Below are positions 51,759 to 61,821 of a stretch of DNA of 64,000 bases, piece after piece. Below the pieces are notes generated by a model. It was not told the origin of the DNA and ran no database searches. It was given only the letters and a program-made list of their open reading frames with translations. Position numbers and translations under genes: made by a program. This stretch comes from Terriglobales bacterium (GTDB taxonomy: Bacteria > Acidobacteriota > Terriglobia > Terriglobales > Acidobacteriaceae): positions 62,001 to 126,000 of the forward strand of contig DASRFG010000019.1 in NCBI GenBank assembly GCA_035651655.1, given 5' to 3'. Each line of letters starts with the position of its first letter. Within the stretch, counting starts at the first letter, position 1.

Positions 51759-53807
51759 TTAAGGCGTGTCTTTGGTGACCGTGGGGGCGACCGCAGGGTT
51801 GGGCTTCTCCCTGGTGCTGGCCACCTTGATGCCACTCAGCCCTCCGGCATATTGGGCAATTCCACGGTAGAGCGACTCGGCAATCTTCTGGCGATAGCTA
51901 CCGGCCTGGAGCTTGTGCTCGTCGCTCGGGTTACTGACAAAGGAAACCTCTGCCAGGATGGAAGGCATGTTGGCACCGATGAGCACCACAAATGGGGCCT
52001 TCTTTACGCCGCGATTGCGCAGATTCGGACTTTTGCTCACTAATCCAGAGTAGAGGGCGTGTTGTACGTCGAAGGCGAATTCGCGCGATTCTTCGATCTT
52101 TTCCTTGAGCGCAATCTTTTTTACCAGATCCTGCAGCTCGTGAACCGACTTCTCGGAGACGGCATTTTCGCGCGCGGCCACCTCGAGGGCATCTGCCGAA
52201 GAGGTGAAATTCAGGTAATAAGTTTCGACTCCGCGAGCGTCGGGATCGCGACTGGAATTCGCGTGCACGGAAACGAACAGGTCAGCCTGCTCGCGGTTCG
52301 CCACCGCGGTGCGGGTTTCCAGAGGAACAAAAGTATCGTCCTCGCGGGTATATACCACGTCGGCGCCCAGCCGCGTCTCCAGTAGCTTGCCAAGGCGTTG
52401 GGCGACATCGAGCACCAGGTCCTTTTCGCGCAGACCGCTGGGTCCGATGGTGCCGGTGTCATGCCCGCCGTGCCCGGGGTCAATCACGATCCTTCCGATC
52501 TTCAAACCGAGGGCGCGTATGAGCGAACGGTCGCCGTTGGCGGTGGGACGGGCCTCGCGAGCATCGATCTGGCTGGTGGAGCGTTTCGCGCTACGCGGAC
52601 CGCCAGTGTAGCCCCTCCCCGTCCCTGTAGCGGGCTCTTGGTCCTCATCAGAGATGATCTTTGCGGGCCGGCTCAGCGCCGGAGGGGCCTTCCCAATCGG
52701 CTCGCTTGATTCCTTGGCTACCGGCTGGAGGACAGGCGTGGTTAGCGTAACGGATACATCGTCGTCTTCGGCATCGTGCGGATCGTAGGAGTTGGGGTTG
52801 CTCGCCACCAAGGTTCCGGAGGTCTGCGGCTTGCGAGCGGATTTCTGGTGTTCGACGGAAGACGGCTGTCCATGAATATCAATAATCAGGCGATCAGGAT
52901 TCGGGATAAGGAACGCAGAGTACTTCGCGACATCATCCACTTCAAGGACAATGCGCGATACCCCGGGCTGGTACTCGGCGACCCGAATCTTTTTGAGCAA
53001 GCCGTCCCCCACATCAAAGCTCTTGCCCACGAGCACGGCAGCAAGTTGGCTGTTCTTGAGATTGAAGACAATTCGATTGGGGTGATGCAGCCGCTCAGTC
53101 GTGTAACTAAGGTCCTTTTCCAGGTCCACGGCGACGCGGATGTAATCCGGAGTTGACCATTGGCGGATGCCAGTAATGCGAGGCAGGTCCTGGTGTGCAC
53201 CAGGGGTCTCGGCCACGTCAGTTTTCGTGGTCTCTTTTTCGGGAACGTCTACTTTCGGACTCTGAGTTTCGCGTTCTGCTACGGTGATCTGCGATACAGC
53301 TTTACGGGCCTGCTCTGCCAGGCGATGGCGGGGATACCGCTGCAAGAACTCCTGAAAAGCGGCCTTGGCGCCCGCCGGATCGTCTAAGTCCTCTTTGTAG
53401 ATTTGCCCAATGGTAAACAGCGCGTCGAAGCGATAGCGGCTGCCGGGATACTGGCGGCGCAGGAACTCGTATTGGCCAATGGCCGCGTGCGACGACTTCT
53501 GGTCTTCAAACTGGCGGCCCATTTCGGCCAAAAGCTCGGCAACGCCAACCACGCCGGCATCTGCTTTTGAGCTGGTCGGGGCCGCGTAGTAAACGCGGCG
53601 GTAGGCATCCATTACGCGCCGGTAGTCCTGGCGGGAGCGCTGGCCTGCGGAGCGCCCGTTCAACGCCTCACGCAGGCGCTCTGCGCGGGCAAAAAGAGTC
53701 TTACCAGACGTATCTCGGTGGCCGGCAAATGCCGAGGGAGCGGCCACGAAGGTCACGGACAACAAGACCAGGGCAGCGCGCCGGAAGCGGCTTGGCAGGG
53801 GAGTCAT
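51759..53807 (-). CDS. N-acetylmuramoyl-L-alanine amidase with AMIN and TPR-like domains
   Basis: A 682-residue exported enzyme that cuts the peptide stems from peptidoglycan. Order: signal peptide (LVLLSVTFVAAPSAFAG); YbgF/TPR-like region (GQYEFLRRQYPGSRYRFDAL); AMIN domain around residues 210-320 (YIRVAVDLEKDLSYT), which targets the protein to septal peptidoglycan; Pro/Ser-rich linker; C-terminal amidase with IDPGHGGHDTG, SVHANSS and AEVSFVSN, the zinc His and catalytic Glu positions. Such an AmiC-like enzyme acts in cell separation. The lytic transglycosylase gene lies 76 bases upstream. Confidence 0.95.
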   Translation of the reverse strand: MTPLPSRFRRAALVLLSVTFVAAPSAFAGHRDTSGKTLFARAERLREALNGRSAGQRSRQDYRRVMDAYRRVYYAAPTSSKADAGVVGVAELLAEMGRQFEDQKSSHAAIGQYEFLRRQYPGSRYRFDALFTIGQIYKEDLDDPAGAKAAFQEFLQRYPRHRLAEQARKAVSQITVAERETQSPKVDVPEKETTKTDVAETPGAHQDLPRITGIRQWSTPDYIRVAVDLEKDLSYTTERLHHPNRIVFNLKNSQLAAVLVGKSFDVGDGLLKKIRVAEYQPGVSRIVLEVDDVAKYSAFLIPNPDRLIIDIHGQPSSVEHQKSARKPQTSGTLVASNPNSYDPHDAEDDDVSVTLTTPVLQPVAKESSEPIGKAPPALSRPAKIISDEDQEPATGTGRGYTGGPRSAKRSTSQIDAREARPTANGDRSLIRALGLKIGRIVIDPGHGGHDTGTIGPSGLREKDLVLDVAQRLGKLLETRLGADVVYTREDDTFVPLETRTAVANREQADLFVSVHANSSRDPDARGVETYYLNFTSSADALEVAARENAVSEKSVHELQDLVKKIALKEKIEESREFAFDVQHALYSGLVSKSPNLRNRGVKKAPFVVLIGANMPSILAEVSFVSNPSDEHKLQAGSYRQKIAESLYRGIAQYAGGLSGIKVASTREKPNPAVAPTVTKDTP

Positions 53808-53883
53808 TAAGTTATGGGCCCGTATTTCCCGTAATGCGAACCTGGTGCGAGAACCTGGACTCTACTAACGCGAGAGTCGAACG

Positions 53884-54753
53884 TCAGTCAGTGTTGGTCA
53901 TGGTCAGGACGCCATCCGCATCCCGGTAAACCCGCACCGGGTCGTGGCTGGCTCCGCCGATGAACTGATTGCCCTTTCCGTCAGTACCCCAGTACAGCTG
54001 GGTGATCCGCTTAACATAATTGCGGGTCTCCGCATAGGGCGGCACGCCTGAGCTTCGCAGGACGGCATTAGTCCCGGCGTTGTAGGCAGCAAGCGTGAGC
54101 TTTACATCGCCACCGAAATTGTCGAGCAACTGTTTTAAGTGGCGCACACCGGCATCAACGTTCTGCTGAGGATCGAAGGGGTTCGTGACCTTGAGCTGTC
54201 GTGCCGTGAAGGGCATGAGCTGCATCAGGCCCATTGCTCCCTTGCGCGACACGGCGCGAGGATTGAAGTTCGATTCCACCTTGACGACCGCGCGCACCAG
54301 ATTGGGATCAACGTTGTGCCGTTCGGCGGCTTTCTCAATGGCCGTGTCAATTTGCACCGGTGTCATAAAGCTGCTGGAGGCAGCCGGCGTCAGAATAGGC
54401 TCGGAACCTGGGGTCATCATTTCCCGCACTTCATCGGCTGCGGAGCGAGCTGCACGCATCTCTACACGGTTAGTGCGGTACACCGGCTTCCAGCGCTGCT
54501 CCCTAACACTCCAGTAGGTATAGTCCGACTCCTGCGGAGCGGTTGAGCGCTTTGGCTTGCGTGGAATAGCGTCGTTGACGTAAACCACGCGCCCTTCTTC
54601 CTGAGCAACGATAATGGGGCCGTTGCCGGTTTCACTTCCGGGCAGACCCGCTGCCCGCGCCGATGACGAGGTGAGACAAAAGGAGATCGCGAGTGTGGGA
54701 ATTGCCGTCAGGGCGCGCTGGAGACGCATTCGCATAGCGGGTACCAAGGTCAC
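53884..54753 (-). CDS. Lytic transglycosylase (SLT domain)
   Basis: A 289-residue exported enzyme that cleaves peptidoglycan glycan strands. After a signal peptide (ALTAIPTLAISFCLTSSSARA) and a linker, the SLT domain shows AAERHNVDPNLVRAVVKVES (catalytic Glu in KVES), GLMQLMPFTARQL, NAGTNAV and ETRNYVKRI. The amidase gene follows on the same strand, a natural pair in wall remodelling. Confidence 0.94.
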   Translation of the reverse strand: MTLVPAMRMRLQRALTAIPTLAISFCLTSSSARAAGLPGSETGNGPIIVAQEEGRVVYVNDAIPRKPKRSTAPQESDYTYWSVREQRWKPVYRTNRVEMRAARSAADEVREMMTPGSEPILTPAASSSFMTPVQIDTAIEKAAERHNVDPNLVRAVVKVESNFNPRAVSRKGAMGLMQLMPFTARQLKVTNPFDPQQNVDAGVRHLKQLLDNFGGDVKLTLAAYNAGTNAVLRSSGVPPYAETRNYVKRITQLYWGTDGKGNQFIGGASHDPVRVYRDADGVLTMTNTD

Positions 54754-54819
54754 ACCGAAACGCTTGTAGTTAAACTTGCCTACCCGAAACCTGACGGAGA
54801 TTCGAACCAGAGTGGGTCA

Positions 54820-54825
54820 ATTATA
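54820..54825 (-). promoter_or_regulatory. -10 box candidate for the transglycosylase operon
   Basis: A perfect TATAAT on the minus strand, 67 bases before the start at 54753. No clear -35 box at 17 bases. Confidence 0.35.
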
Positions 54826-54930
54826 GGGTGGGTGGATGCACGTAACAATGTTCCAGAAGGCTCATGAACCACCGAAGTAATAGCCGTAAGTTACTAAAGC
54901 ATAACGGGATAGTCTTGCCTGGCTATGGCT

Positions 54931-55317
54931 CTAATGGGCTTCGTCTTTAGGACATTTGCTCGCGATCTTATTGACGTTCACAACCTTCAGAATGGGCGCG
55001 GAACTGCCACCTGCCCGAGGGCCAGGGCCTGGCGGCAAGTTGGAGCGGCTTATCGGGCCAACCACCCGAATGCCTTTCTTGGCAAAACGATGGAGGGATA
55101 CTCCATTGGGGTCAAGGCGGTACACTTCCCCGGTACTACTCGTCAGCAGGTAATCGTCTTGCGATCGCTTGAGACACCCGGTCACAATCACCTGCTGGCC
55201 ACCGGAGTCCTGCCGGACTGCGTCTTCTGCCTCTTGGTGAGCCAGTGAGTCCCCGAATACCAAACTTGCGCACAACAGCCCGCTGACGATCATTTGCACT
55301 GCTACTTTCATGCTCAT
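54931..55317 (-). CDS. Small exported protein, 128 residues
   Basis: Signal peptide (VAVQMIVSGLLCASLVFGDS), then a beta-rich domain beginning QQVIVTGCLKRSQDDYLLTS, with a typical GCL turn, and a Pro/Gly-rich stretch before the end. The pattern recalls small acidobacterial exported proteins of unknown function. ATG 55317 is preferred over 55368 because GAGAGGA precedes it and the signal peptide starts there. Divergent from the Rieske gene. Confidence 0.65.
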   Translation of the reverse strand: MSMKVAVQMIVSGLLCASLVFGDSLAHQEAEDAVRQDSGGQQVIVTGCLKRSQDDYLLTSSTGEVYRLDPNGVSLHRFAKKGIRVVGPISRSNLPPGPGPRAGGSSAPILKVVNVNKIASKCPKDEAH

Positions 55318-55479
55318 GGGATCCTCTCGACTGGACGAATGCAATCCACTTCGGGTTGTCTGCCGCATGGTTCCCAGAGCGGCAAAGTCTGATTAACAGA
55401 ACTATTCTAAACTCGTCTTCATCAGTTACGATGCTCTGCTGAAAGAACTTAACTGACGATAATCTTATAAAAGCTTCCG

Positions 55480-56574
55480 ATGAATGATTCCCCTGAACGT
55501 CAGTCATCTGACTCGGAGATGTTGTTCGGATTTTGGTACCGGGCCCTCCCCGGCAACCGGGTACGTCGCCGCCGCTTGCAGAAGGCAATGCTGCTGGAGG
55601 TCCCTTTGGTGGTGGGACGCGACACAGATGGGCATGCTTTTGCCATGCGCGATGCCTGCCCGCATCGGGGTATGCCGCTCTCCTGCGGCTGGTTTGATGG
55701 GCAGCACCTGGAGTGCAGTTATCACGGATGGAAGTTTGATCCGCAGACCGGGCAGTGCCGTGAAATTCCGTCGCTCACCTCCGATTCCAAGCTCAAGGTG
55801 GACCGCATCTTCGCGCAGCATTTTCCCTGCAAAGAGCAGGACGGCCATATATGGGTTTACATCCCTGAAATGGCCAGCCGCATACGCGAAGCGGAGCTGC
55901 AGCCTCCGCCCCAGCTCGTGACCTTCAGCCACAAATACAAGATTGCGCACCTCACGGCAGACCTGCCGGTGAGCGTGGACCAGGGAATTATCGGGCTGAT
56001 GGATCCCGCCCACGGGCCCTTTGTTCACCAGGCATGGTGGTGGCGTAGCCGGCACAGCATCCACGAAAAGCAGAAGGCCTTCGAACCGATTCCCAACGGC
56101 TTTCGCATGAGCGCCCACACCCCTAGCTCGAACAGCGCGCCTTATAAGTTGCTGCGTCTTTACGCCGACGCGGAAGCCATTACCACCACCATTGACTTCG
56201 TCTTGCCGAACCTTCGTTTGGAGCAGATCAGGGCAGGCAAGTACTGGTTTTCCAGCATGACCACCGTCACGCCCCTGACTCGCGATCGCTGCCGCATTGA
56301 TTTCACCGCCGCGTGGAACATCTTTCGCTGGGTGCCCTTGCTGACGCCGCTGTTGAAGTTCGTGGGAAATAAATTTATTGGTCAGGACCAGCGCACCATG
56401 GAAATGCAGGCGGAAGGTCTGAAGCACAGTCCTAACCTGATGCTGATTGACGACGCCGACCGCCCCGCCAAGTGGTACTTCCAACTGAAGGCGGCACACC
56501 TGGATGCGCGGCTCACCGGCAATCCTATGCGCCATCCAATGAACGGGCCTGTAGTTTTACGCTGGCGCAGCTAG
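55480..56574 (+). CDS. Rieske non-heme iron oxygenase
   Basis: A 364-residue oxygenase of the aromatic-ring-hydroxylating type. The [2Fe-2S] ligands are Cys60-x-His62 (ACPHRG) and Cys79-x2-His82 (CSYHGW). The catalytic iron site has MDPAHGPFVH, giving the two His. A 2-electron reductase partner is not adjacent. The ring substrate is unknown; the branch resembles VanA/pheophorbide-type oxygenases. Confidence 0.92.
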   Translation: MNDSPERQSSDSEMLFGFWYRALPGNRVRRRRLQKAMLLEVPLVVGRDTDGHAFAMRDACPHRGMPLSCGWFDGQHLECSYHGWKFDPQTGQCREIPSLTSDSKLKVDRIFAQHFPCKEQDGHIWVYIPEMASRIREAELQPPPQLVTFSHKYKIAHLTADLPVSVDQGIIGLMDPAHGPFVHQAWWWRSRHSIHEKQKAFEPIPNGFRMSAHTPSSNSAPYKLLRLYADAEAITTTIDFVLPNLRLEQIRAGKYWFSSMTTVTPLTRDRCRIDFTAAWNIFRWVPLLTPLLKFVGNKFIGQDQRTMEMQAEGLKHSPNLMLIDDADRPAKWYFQLKAAHLDARLTGNPMRHPMNGPVVLRWRS

Positions 56575-56650
56575 CAGCTCAGCACGACCGGGGAGCCCGT
56601 CGCGACGAAGTCAAATTCTGCGTAATCGGATGAGGTCATCCAAAAGTGGG

Positions 56651-57058
56651 TTACGCCGGCGCGGCCAGTTCCTGATGTTGATCATTCTCGGCTACCAGGT
56701 AGCTGAGCGCCTCTTCACGCGTAGGGAACGCCGGAAGATGGCGGAGCGAGAAGGTCTTGAGAGCGTTGACAAAGGCCTTAGGAACACTCTCCGCGCCCAC
56801 CCAGGCAGAGCGTTTCACGTGCGGGCGGTCGAACACCATGCCTTTTTTAATGATCTCAAGGGCAGTGCGGTCTATGTGAGAGCCGGTGAAGTCAACCAGG
56901 ATCAGGACAGAATTGCGGGGCTCGGAAGTTACGTAACCGGGAACGAGTTCAGAGTTGGCTGCCACCTCTTCCGCGGAGCAGTGGCTCAGGTCAATGAACA
57001 GGATCCGCTTTCCCTGATGCGTGATGAACCGGATGCGATCCAATGAGAACTCTCCCAC
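56651..57058 (-). CDS. STAS/SpoIIAA-like protein
   Basis: A 135-residue soluble protein. The pattern GKRILFIDLSHCSAEEV, then RNSVLILVDFTGSHIDRTAL with alternating strands and helices resembles the STAS-like SpoIIAA family, which act in signalling. No phosphorylation-site Ser is certain. It lies upstream of nothing else in an operon. Confidence 0.65.
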   Translation of the reverse strand: MGEFSLDRIRFITHQGKRILFIDLSHCSAEEVAANSELVPGYVTSEPRNSVLILVDFTGSHIDRTALEIIKKGMVFDRPHVKRSAWVGAESVPKAFVNALKTFSLRHLPAFPTREEALSYLVAENDQHQELAAPA

Positions 57059-57124
57059 TCGCGGCGGTGCGGATTCCGAGGTATATACACCCGAAGCTGG
57101 TCGAAGTCCAGCAGCGTCGTCTTG

Positions 57125-59878
57125 CTATTTCAGGATGGATTCAACCACCGAATAAACTTCACCCAGAGCAGCATCGAGGTTCTCGGGGTTTTTTCCCCCC
57201 GCTTCGGCCATGTCCGGCCGTCCGCCGCCAGAGCCGCCCACTCGCTGCGCCACCGATGCGATGATCTTGCCGGCATTCAACCGCGAAGTCAGATCTTTGG
57301 TGACGCCGACGATCAGTGCCACCTTCCCGTCGCTGGCCGATCCCATGACCACCACGCCTGAGCCCAGCTTGTCCCGCATTTGGTCCACCAGGGTACGTAG
57401 TTGCGGGCGCTCCAGATTGTCCATACGGGTTGCGAGCACCTTCACGCCGTTAACTACCCGCACTTTGTCGTCGAGCGCGGTGATTGAAGATGCGGCACTC
57501 TTGACTCGAACTTTGTCCAGTTCGCGCCGCAGGCGTTTGATCTCTTCGTCGCGAGTATCAATTTCGTGGCGGAGCGCCGTCGCCAGCGATCCTTCCGGCT
57601 GGGCGCCAAAGTGGATCAGCCCGCGGGCCACGTGCTCGAGTTGGTGATCGGCGCGGAAATGGCGAAGCGAGCCCTGGCCGGTGACTGCATTGATTCGCCG
57701 CACGCCACTGGAGACACTGCCTTCGTCCAGAACTTTTACCAGACCGATCTCACCCGTGGCCTCGGTGTGGGTGCCACCGCAAAGTTCGATGGAGAAGTCG
57801 CCGATCTTGACCACGCGCACACGATCGCCATATTTCTCGCCGAAGAGGGCCATGGCCTTGTATTCGTGTATGGCCACCTCGATGGGAACGTCATTGATCA
57901 CTTCAATTTTTTCGTTGCGCAGGACTTCCTTGTTGACCAGGTCTTCAATGTCCTGAAGCTCTTCGTCTTCAACCGCAGTGAAATGGGAAAAGTCGAAGCG
58001 CAGGTGTGATGGCGCCACCAGTGATCCCGCCTGCTTAACGTGCCCACCCAGGGTTTCACGCAAGGCTGCCTGCAGCAGGTGCGTAGCGGTGTGGTTGCGC
58101 ATGGTTTCAGCGCGGACGTCGGTGTTGACCACAGCATCCACTGGGTCACCGAGGTGAATGGGCTTGCGGGCAAGTACCTTATGCGCGCGCACGCCTTGAA
58201 GTGGGTAGTAGCAGGCGGTCACCTCGGCCAATACGGTGTTGTGGTCGGGGCTGTATAGCCAGCCAACATCGCCGACCTGGCCACCTGATTCAGCATAGAA
58301 GGGCGTGTGGTCGAGGATGATCTCGCCCTCTTCCGCGGGCTTAAGCTCTTGCACACCCTGACCATCCTTGATGATGGCCAGGACCTTGGAATCGTGCGAA
58401 GCTGTCTCGCGATAGCCTTCAAAGACGGTGGGTGGCAGTTTGCGGTAGGCCGGATTCGCGGTCTGCTTGCCTGCCCCGCCTTTCCAGGAGGCTTTGGCGC
58501 GAGCGCGCTGGTCCTCCATGGCGCTATCGAAGCCAGCCTGGTCAAAGGCAATGCCCTGGTCGCGTACCGCGTCAACAATGAAGTCGAGCGGCATGCCATA
58601 GGTGTCGTATAGCTTGAACGCTTTCTCGCCGGAATACATGGCACGCGCCGCAGGGTTTTTCTGCTTGGCCTCGATCAGCGGCGACAGGTCTTCTTCGAGT
58701 TTTTTCAAACCGATATCCAAAGTATGCGCAAACCGAGTTTCTTCGGCATGGATGACCTTGGAAACTCGGTCAGCAGTTTCCTTGAGTTCGGGATAAGCAT
58801 CCTGCATCAGATCGCGGACCGTGAACACCATCTCGTACAGAAACGGCTTCTTCTGGCCCAATAAACGTCCGTGGGTTATGGCCCGACGAATGATCTTGCG
58901 AAGTACGTAGCTACGGCCTTCATTGCCGGGCATTACACCATCGGAAATCAAGAACGTGGCCGCGCGCGAGTGGTCTGCGATGACTCGCAGCGAAGCAGCG
59001 TTACGCCCGCTCGACTCTGCCCTGATCTCCTTTTCGTAATCCACACCGCAAAGCGCAGCTGCCTTTTTCAGCAACGGGACAAAGAGATCAGTATCGTAAT
59101 TTGAAATCTTTCCCTGGAGCACTGCTGCTAAGCGTTCCAGTCCTGCGCCGGTGTCAATTGAAGGCGCGGGCAGCGGATTCAGGTTTCCGCCGGCGTCGCG
59201 GTCGAACTGCATGAAGACGAGGTTCCAGATCTCGACATAGCGGCCGCACTCGCAGCCGAATTCGCAATCCTTGTGTCCCTGGTCGCTTGCCTCCGGCCCC
59301 ATGTCGTAGTGAATTTCGCTGCAGGGACCGCATGGGCCGGTGTCTCCCATTTGCCAGAAATTCTCTTTGAGGCCGAACTCGTAAATGCGATCTTTTGGCA
59401 CGCCCTGGTCTTCGTGCCAGTGGCGGTAGGCCTCTTCGTCGCGCGGCACGCCACCCTCACCGTTGAAAATAGTGACGAACAGCCGGTCTTTGGGAATGCC
59501 GAACCATTGGGGCGAGGTGATGAGTTCCCAGGCGAAACGGACCGCGCCTTTCTTGAAGTAATCGCCGAAAGAAAAATTCCCCAGCATCTCGAAAAAGGTA
59601 TGGTGGCGGTTGGTGAAGCCGACGTTTTCCAGGTCGTTGTGTTTTCCGCCCGCGCGCACGCATTTTTGCGAGGTGGTGGCACGCTTGTAGTCGCGTTTTT
59701 CAAGCCCGAGAAAGACGTCTTTGAATTGGTTCATCCCCGCGTTGGTGAAGAGCAACGTGGGATCGTTCGCCGGAACCAGGGAAGAGGAATGGACCTCCTT
59801 GTGGCCCTGCTGGATGAAATAATCCAGGAATTTACGGCGAATTTGGGAACCGGTGAGCATGGGGGACGAAGAATTCAT
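57125..59878 (-). CDS. alaS: Alanyl-tRNA synthetase
   Basis: A 917-residue enzyme that attaches alanine to tRNA-Ala and edits mischarged Ser/Gly. The N-terminal catalytic domain starts [20 protein letters not shown] and shows [14 protein letters not shown] and [15 protein letters not shown]. The editing domain has the zinc motifs HTATHLL and CGGTH. The C-terminal oligomerisation part is complete. ATG 59878 is near the family start. recX lies upstream. Confidence 0.97.
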   Translation of the reverse strand: MNSSSPMLTGSQIRRKFLDYFIQQGHKEVHSSSLVPANDPTLLFTNAGMNQFKDVFLGLEKRDYKRATTSQKCVRAGGKHNDLENVGFTNRHHTFFEMLGNFSFGDYFKKGAVRFAWELITSPQWFGIPKDRLFVTIFNGEGGVPRDEEAYRHWHEDQGVPKDRIYEFGLKENFWQMGDTGPCGPCSEIHYDMGPEASDQGHKDCEFGCECGRYVEIWNLVFMQFDRDAGGNLNPLPAPSIDTGAGLERLAAVLQGKISNYDTDLFVPLLKKAAALCGVDYEKEIRAESSGRNAASLRVIADHSRAATFLISDGVMPGNEGRSYVLRKIIRRAITHGRLLGQKKPFLYEMVFTVRDLMQDAYPELKETADRVSKVIHAEETRFAHTLDIGLKKLEEDLSPLIEAKQKNPAARAMYSGEKAFKLYDTYGMPLDFIVDAVRDQGIAFDQAGFDSAMEDQRARAKASWKGGAGKQTANPAYRKLPPTVFEGYRETASHDSKVLAIIKDGQGVQELKPAEEGEIILDHTPFYAESGGQVGDVGWLYSPDHNTVLAEVTACYYPLQGVRAHKVLARKPIHLGDPVDAVVNTDVRAETMRNHTATHLLQAALRETLGGHVKQAGSLVAPSHLRFDFSHFTAVEDEELQDIEDLVNKEVLRNEKIEVINDVPIEVAIHEYKAMALFGEKYGDRVRVVKIGDFSIELCGGTHTEATGEIGLVKVLDEGSVSSGVRRINAVTGQGSLRHFRADHQLEHVARGLIHFGAQPEGSLATALRHEIDTRDEEIKRLRRELDKVRVKSAASSITALDDKVRVVNGVKVLATRMDNLERPQLRTLVDQMRDKLGSGVVVMGSASDGKVALIVGVTKDLTSRLNAGKIIASVAQRVGGSGGGRPDMAEAGGKNPENLDAALGEVYSVVESILK

Positions 59879-59911
59879 TCTAGCATCGGGAGTTTCGACC
59901 CGTTCGAGGCT

Positions 59912-60451
59912 CTATTCCGGTTCGGCCTCGGTTTCGAGCGCAGTGAGCACTTCATCTTCAACGTCCCATTTTTTGAGAATGGCGAAGATGACTTTGCTGC
60001 GGAACCCAGCGCGCACAAGGGTGCGGAAAATCCGCGCCGCCTGCTTCTGATTGGAGGGCTTGGCCAGGCGCTTGCGGCGCAGGAAATCGCGCGCTTGGGT
60101 TTCATCGTTGACGTCAGCGTAAGCGGCGCCGACTGCTTTCTCGATGAGGTCGCCGTGCACCCCCCGCATCTTGAGTTCGTTCATAACTCGCATGCGGCCA
60201 AATTTCTCGTTATCGCGCCGGTAAGAAGAATAAGCCGCCGCATATTGCGAGTCGTTGAGGTAGCGCTGGTCTTTGAGGCGATTGATAACGGCGTCAATGA
60301 GGGCTTCGGCGCGCTCCGGTTCGCTCAGCGGGCGTTGGCGCAGGAGGCGTTTCAGTTCAGCCACTGAGCGCATGCGCCGCCCCAGAGCGCCCACAGCATA
60401 TTCGTATAGACCGGCTTCATCGTAGGTCTTCTTGCTGCGGCGGAATGCCAT
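59912..60451 (-). CDS. recX: Regulatory protein RecX
   Basis: A 179-residue helical protein that restrains RecA filaments. It has the three-helix repeats: YEYAVGALGRRMRSVAELKR, LKDQRYLNDSQYAAAYSSYR and FRTLVRAGFRSKVIFAILKK. The neighbour alaS, 33 bases downstream, is the usual gene neighbour of recX in many bacteria; recA is not present here. Confidence 0.9.
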   Translation of the reverse strand: MAFRRSKKTYDEAGLYEYAVGALGRRMRSVAELKRLLRQRPLSEPERAEALIDAVINRLKDQRYLNDSQYAAAYSSYRRDNEKFGRMRVMNELKMRGVHGDLIEKAVGAAYADVNDETQARDFLRRKRLAKPSNQKQAARIFRTLVRAGFRSKVIFAILKKWDVEDEVLTALETEAEPE

Positions 60452-60503
60452 GCCACAAGGGTAGCGCGAAGACTGCGGTGGCTAAAGAGCAATGTTGATG
60501 GGA

Positions 60504-61628
60504 TTAGAAATTTCCGAAGCCGGTGGCCTGCATCTCCTGACGCGCGATCTCGCTGGTGGAAGAGATGCCCTGCGCGCGGAGCTTGAAGTCGTCGGCATTG
60601 GAGGCGTTTTCGAGCGCCACTTCATACGTGACCAGCCCCTGTTGAAACAGGTCCCAGAGCGACTGGTCAAAGGTCTGCATTCCGTATTGTGAGGTACCGG
60701 CGGCGATAGCTTCGCGAATAGTACGGGTCTTTTCCGCGGCTATGATGGCCTCGCGGACATAGGCGGTGGCAATCATGACCTCGACCGCCGGGACGCGGCC
60801 TTCGCCATCAGCGCGTTTTACCAGGCGTTGGCTGATAACCGCGCGCACAGTGGCCGCCAGCTGCGTACGAATCTGTTTCTGCTCAGGCGGCGGGAAGACC
60901 GCGATGATGCGGTTGATGGTTTCGACCGCATCAAGAGTGTGCAAAGTGGAGAAAACCATGTGGCCGGTTTCAGCCGCGTGCAAGGCGGTGGCAATGGTTT
61001 CCAGGTCGCGCATTTCGCCGACCAGAATCACGTCCGGGTCCTGACGCAACGAAGCGCGGAGCGCCGAAGCGAATGATGGCGTGTCCACGTCAACTTCGCG
61101 CTGATTCACAAAACCCATCTTGTCGCGGTGCAGAAATTCGATGGGGTCTTCGATAGTGATGATGTGCTCAGCTCGGCTGGCGTTGATGCGGTCCACCATC
61201 GCGGCCAGCGTGGTGGACTTACCGGAACCAGTGACGCCCGTGACCAGCACCAAGCCGCGCGGCATTTCGCAAATCTGCTCCACGATCTTGGGCAGGTAGA
61301 GCTCGTCGAGGGCCCGAATTTTGGTGGGAATGACGCGCAACACCACTCCCACGTTACCGCGCTGCTGGAACACGTTCACACGGAAACGGCCGAGACCGGC
61401 GACCCCGTACGCCATATCCAATTCGCTGTTTTCTTTGAACTTCTGCTTCTGGCGGCTCGACATCATGCTGAACGCCATGGAGAGCATGTCTTCGGCAGTG
61501 ATACGGGTCTGCTCGTTGAGCGGCACCAGCACGCCGTCAATGCGGATGTGGGGAAAGTTGCCGACCTTGAGGTGCAAGTCGGAGGCTTTCTTTTCCATGG
61601 CAATGCGCAGTAGATCGTCAATGTTCAT
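60504..61628 (-). CDS. pilT: Twitching motility ATPase PilT
   Basis: A 374-residue hexameric ATPase that retracts type IV pili. The N-terminal PAS-like domain (LRIAMEKKASDLHLKVG) precedes the ATPase core with Walker A GVTGSGKST (131-139), Asp box (ITIEDPIEFLH), Walker B (DPDVILVGEMRD) and His box (GHMVFSTLHTLDA). ATG 61628 gives the usual length; the frame to 61736 would add 36 low-complexity residues. No other pilus genes are in the window. Confidence 0.95.
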   Translation of the reverse strand: MNIDDLLRIAMEKKASDLHLKVGNFPHIRIDGVLVPLNEQTRITAEDMLSMAFSMMSSRQKQKFKENSELDMAYGVAGLGRFRVNVFQQRGNVGVVLRVIPTKIRALDELYLPKIVEQICEMPRGLVLVTGVTGSGKSTTLAAMVDRINASRAEHIITIEDPIEFLHRDKMGFVNQREVDVDTPSFASALRASLRQDPDVILVGEMRDLETIATALHAAETGHMVFSTLHTLDAVETINRIIAVFPPPEQKQIRTQLAATVRAVISQRLVKRADGEGRVPAVEVMIATAYVREAIIAAEKTRTIREAIAAGTSQYGMQTFDQSLWDLFQQGLVTYEVALENASNADDFKLRAQGISSTSEIARQEMQATGFGNF

Positions 61629-61821
61629 GGAGCCGGGAAGATCCTTATGGGATATGGATTTCGAGCGTAATGATGCGCCCAAAGCGGACGGAATGTAAGG
61701 TGACGTAGGTAATGGGACTTTCGGCGGGGCGGCCACTCCTTCCCGCCGCTTTTCGTCCCAAAGACTCTCGCGGGCAGGAGCGCGCGCTACCCGAGCTGGC
61801 AGGCCACTGACTGGTGCAGGG

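Noticed and set aside
50463-54895. A 14-base inverted match AGTAACTTACGGCT at 50463-50476 and its complement at 54882-54895.
   Set aside because: Expected several times by chance in 64 kb and not extended on either side.
55504-56535. A 343-codon open frame opposite the Rieske gene.
   Set aside because: Shadow of a GC-rich gene with family motifs on the other strand.
59273-60367. A long open frame (364 codons) opposite alaS and recX.
   Set aside because: Fully overlapped by two conserved genes and has no recognisable protein pattern.
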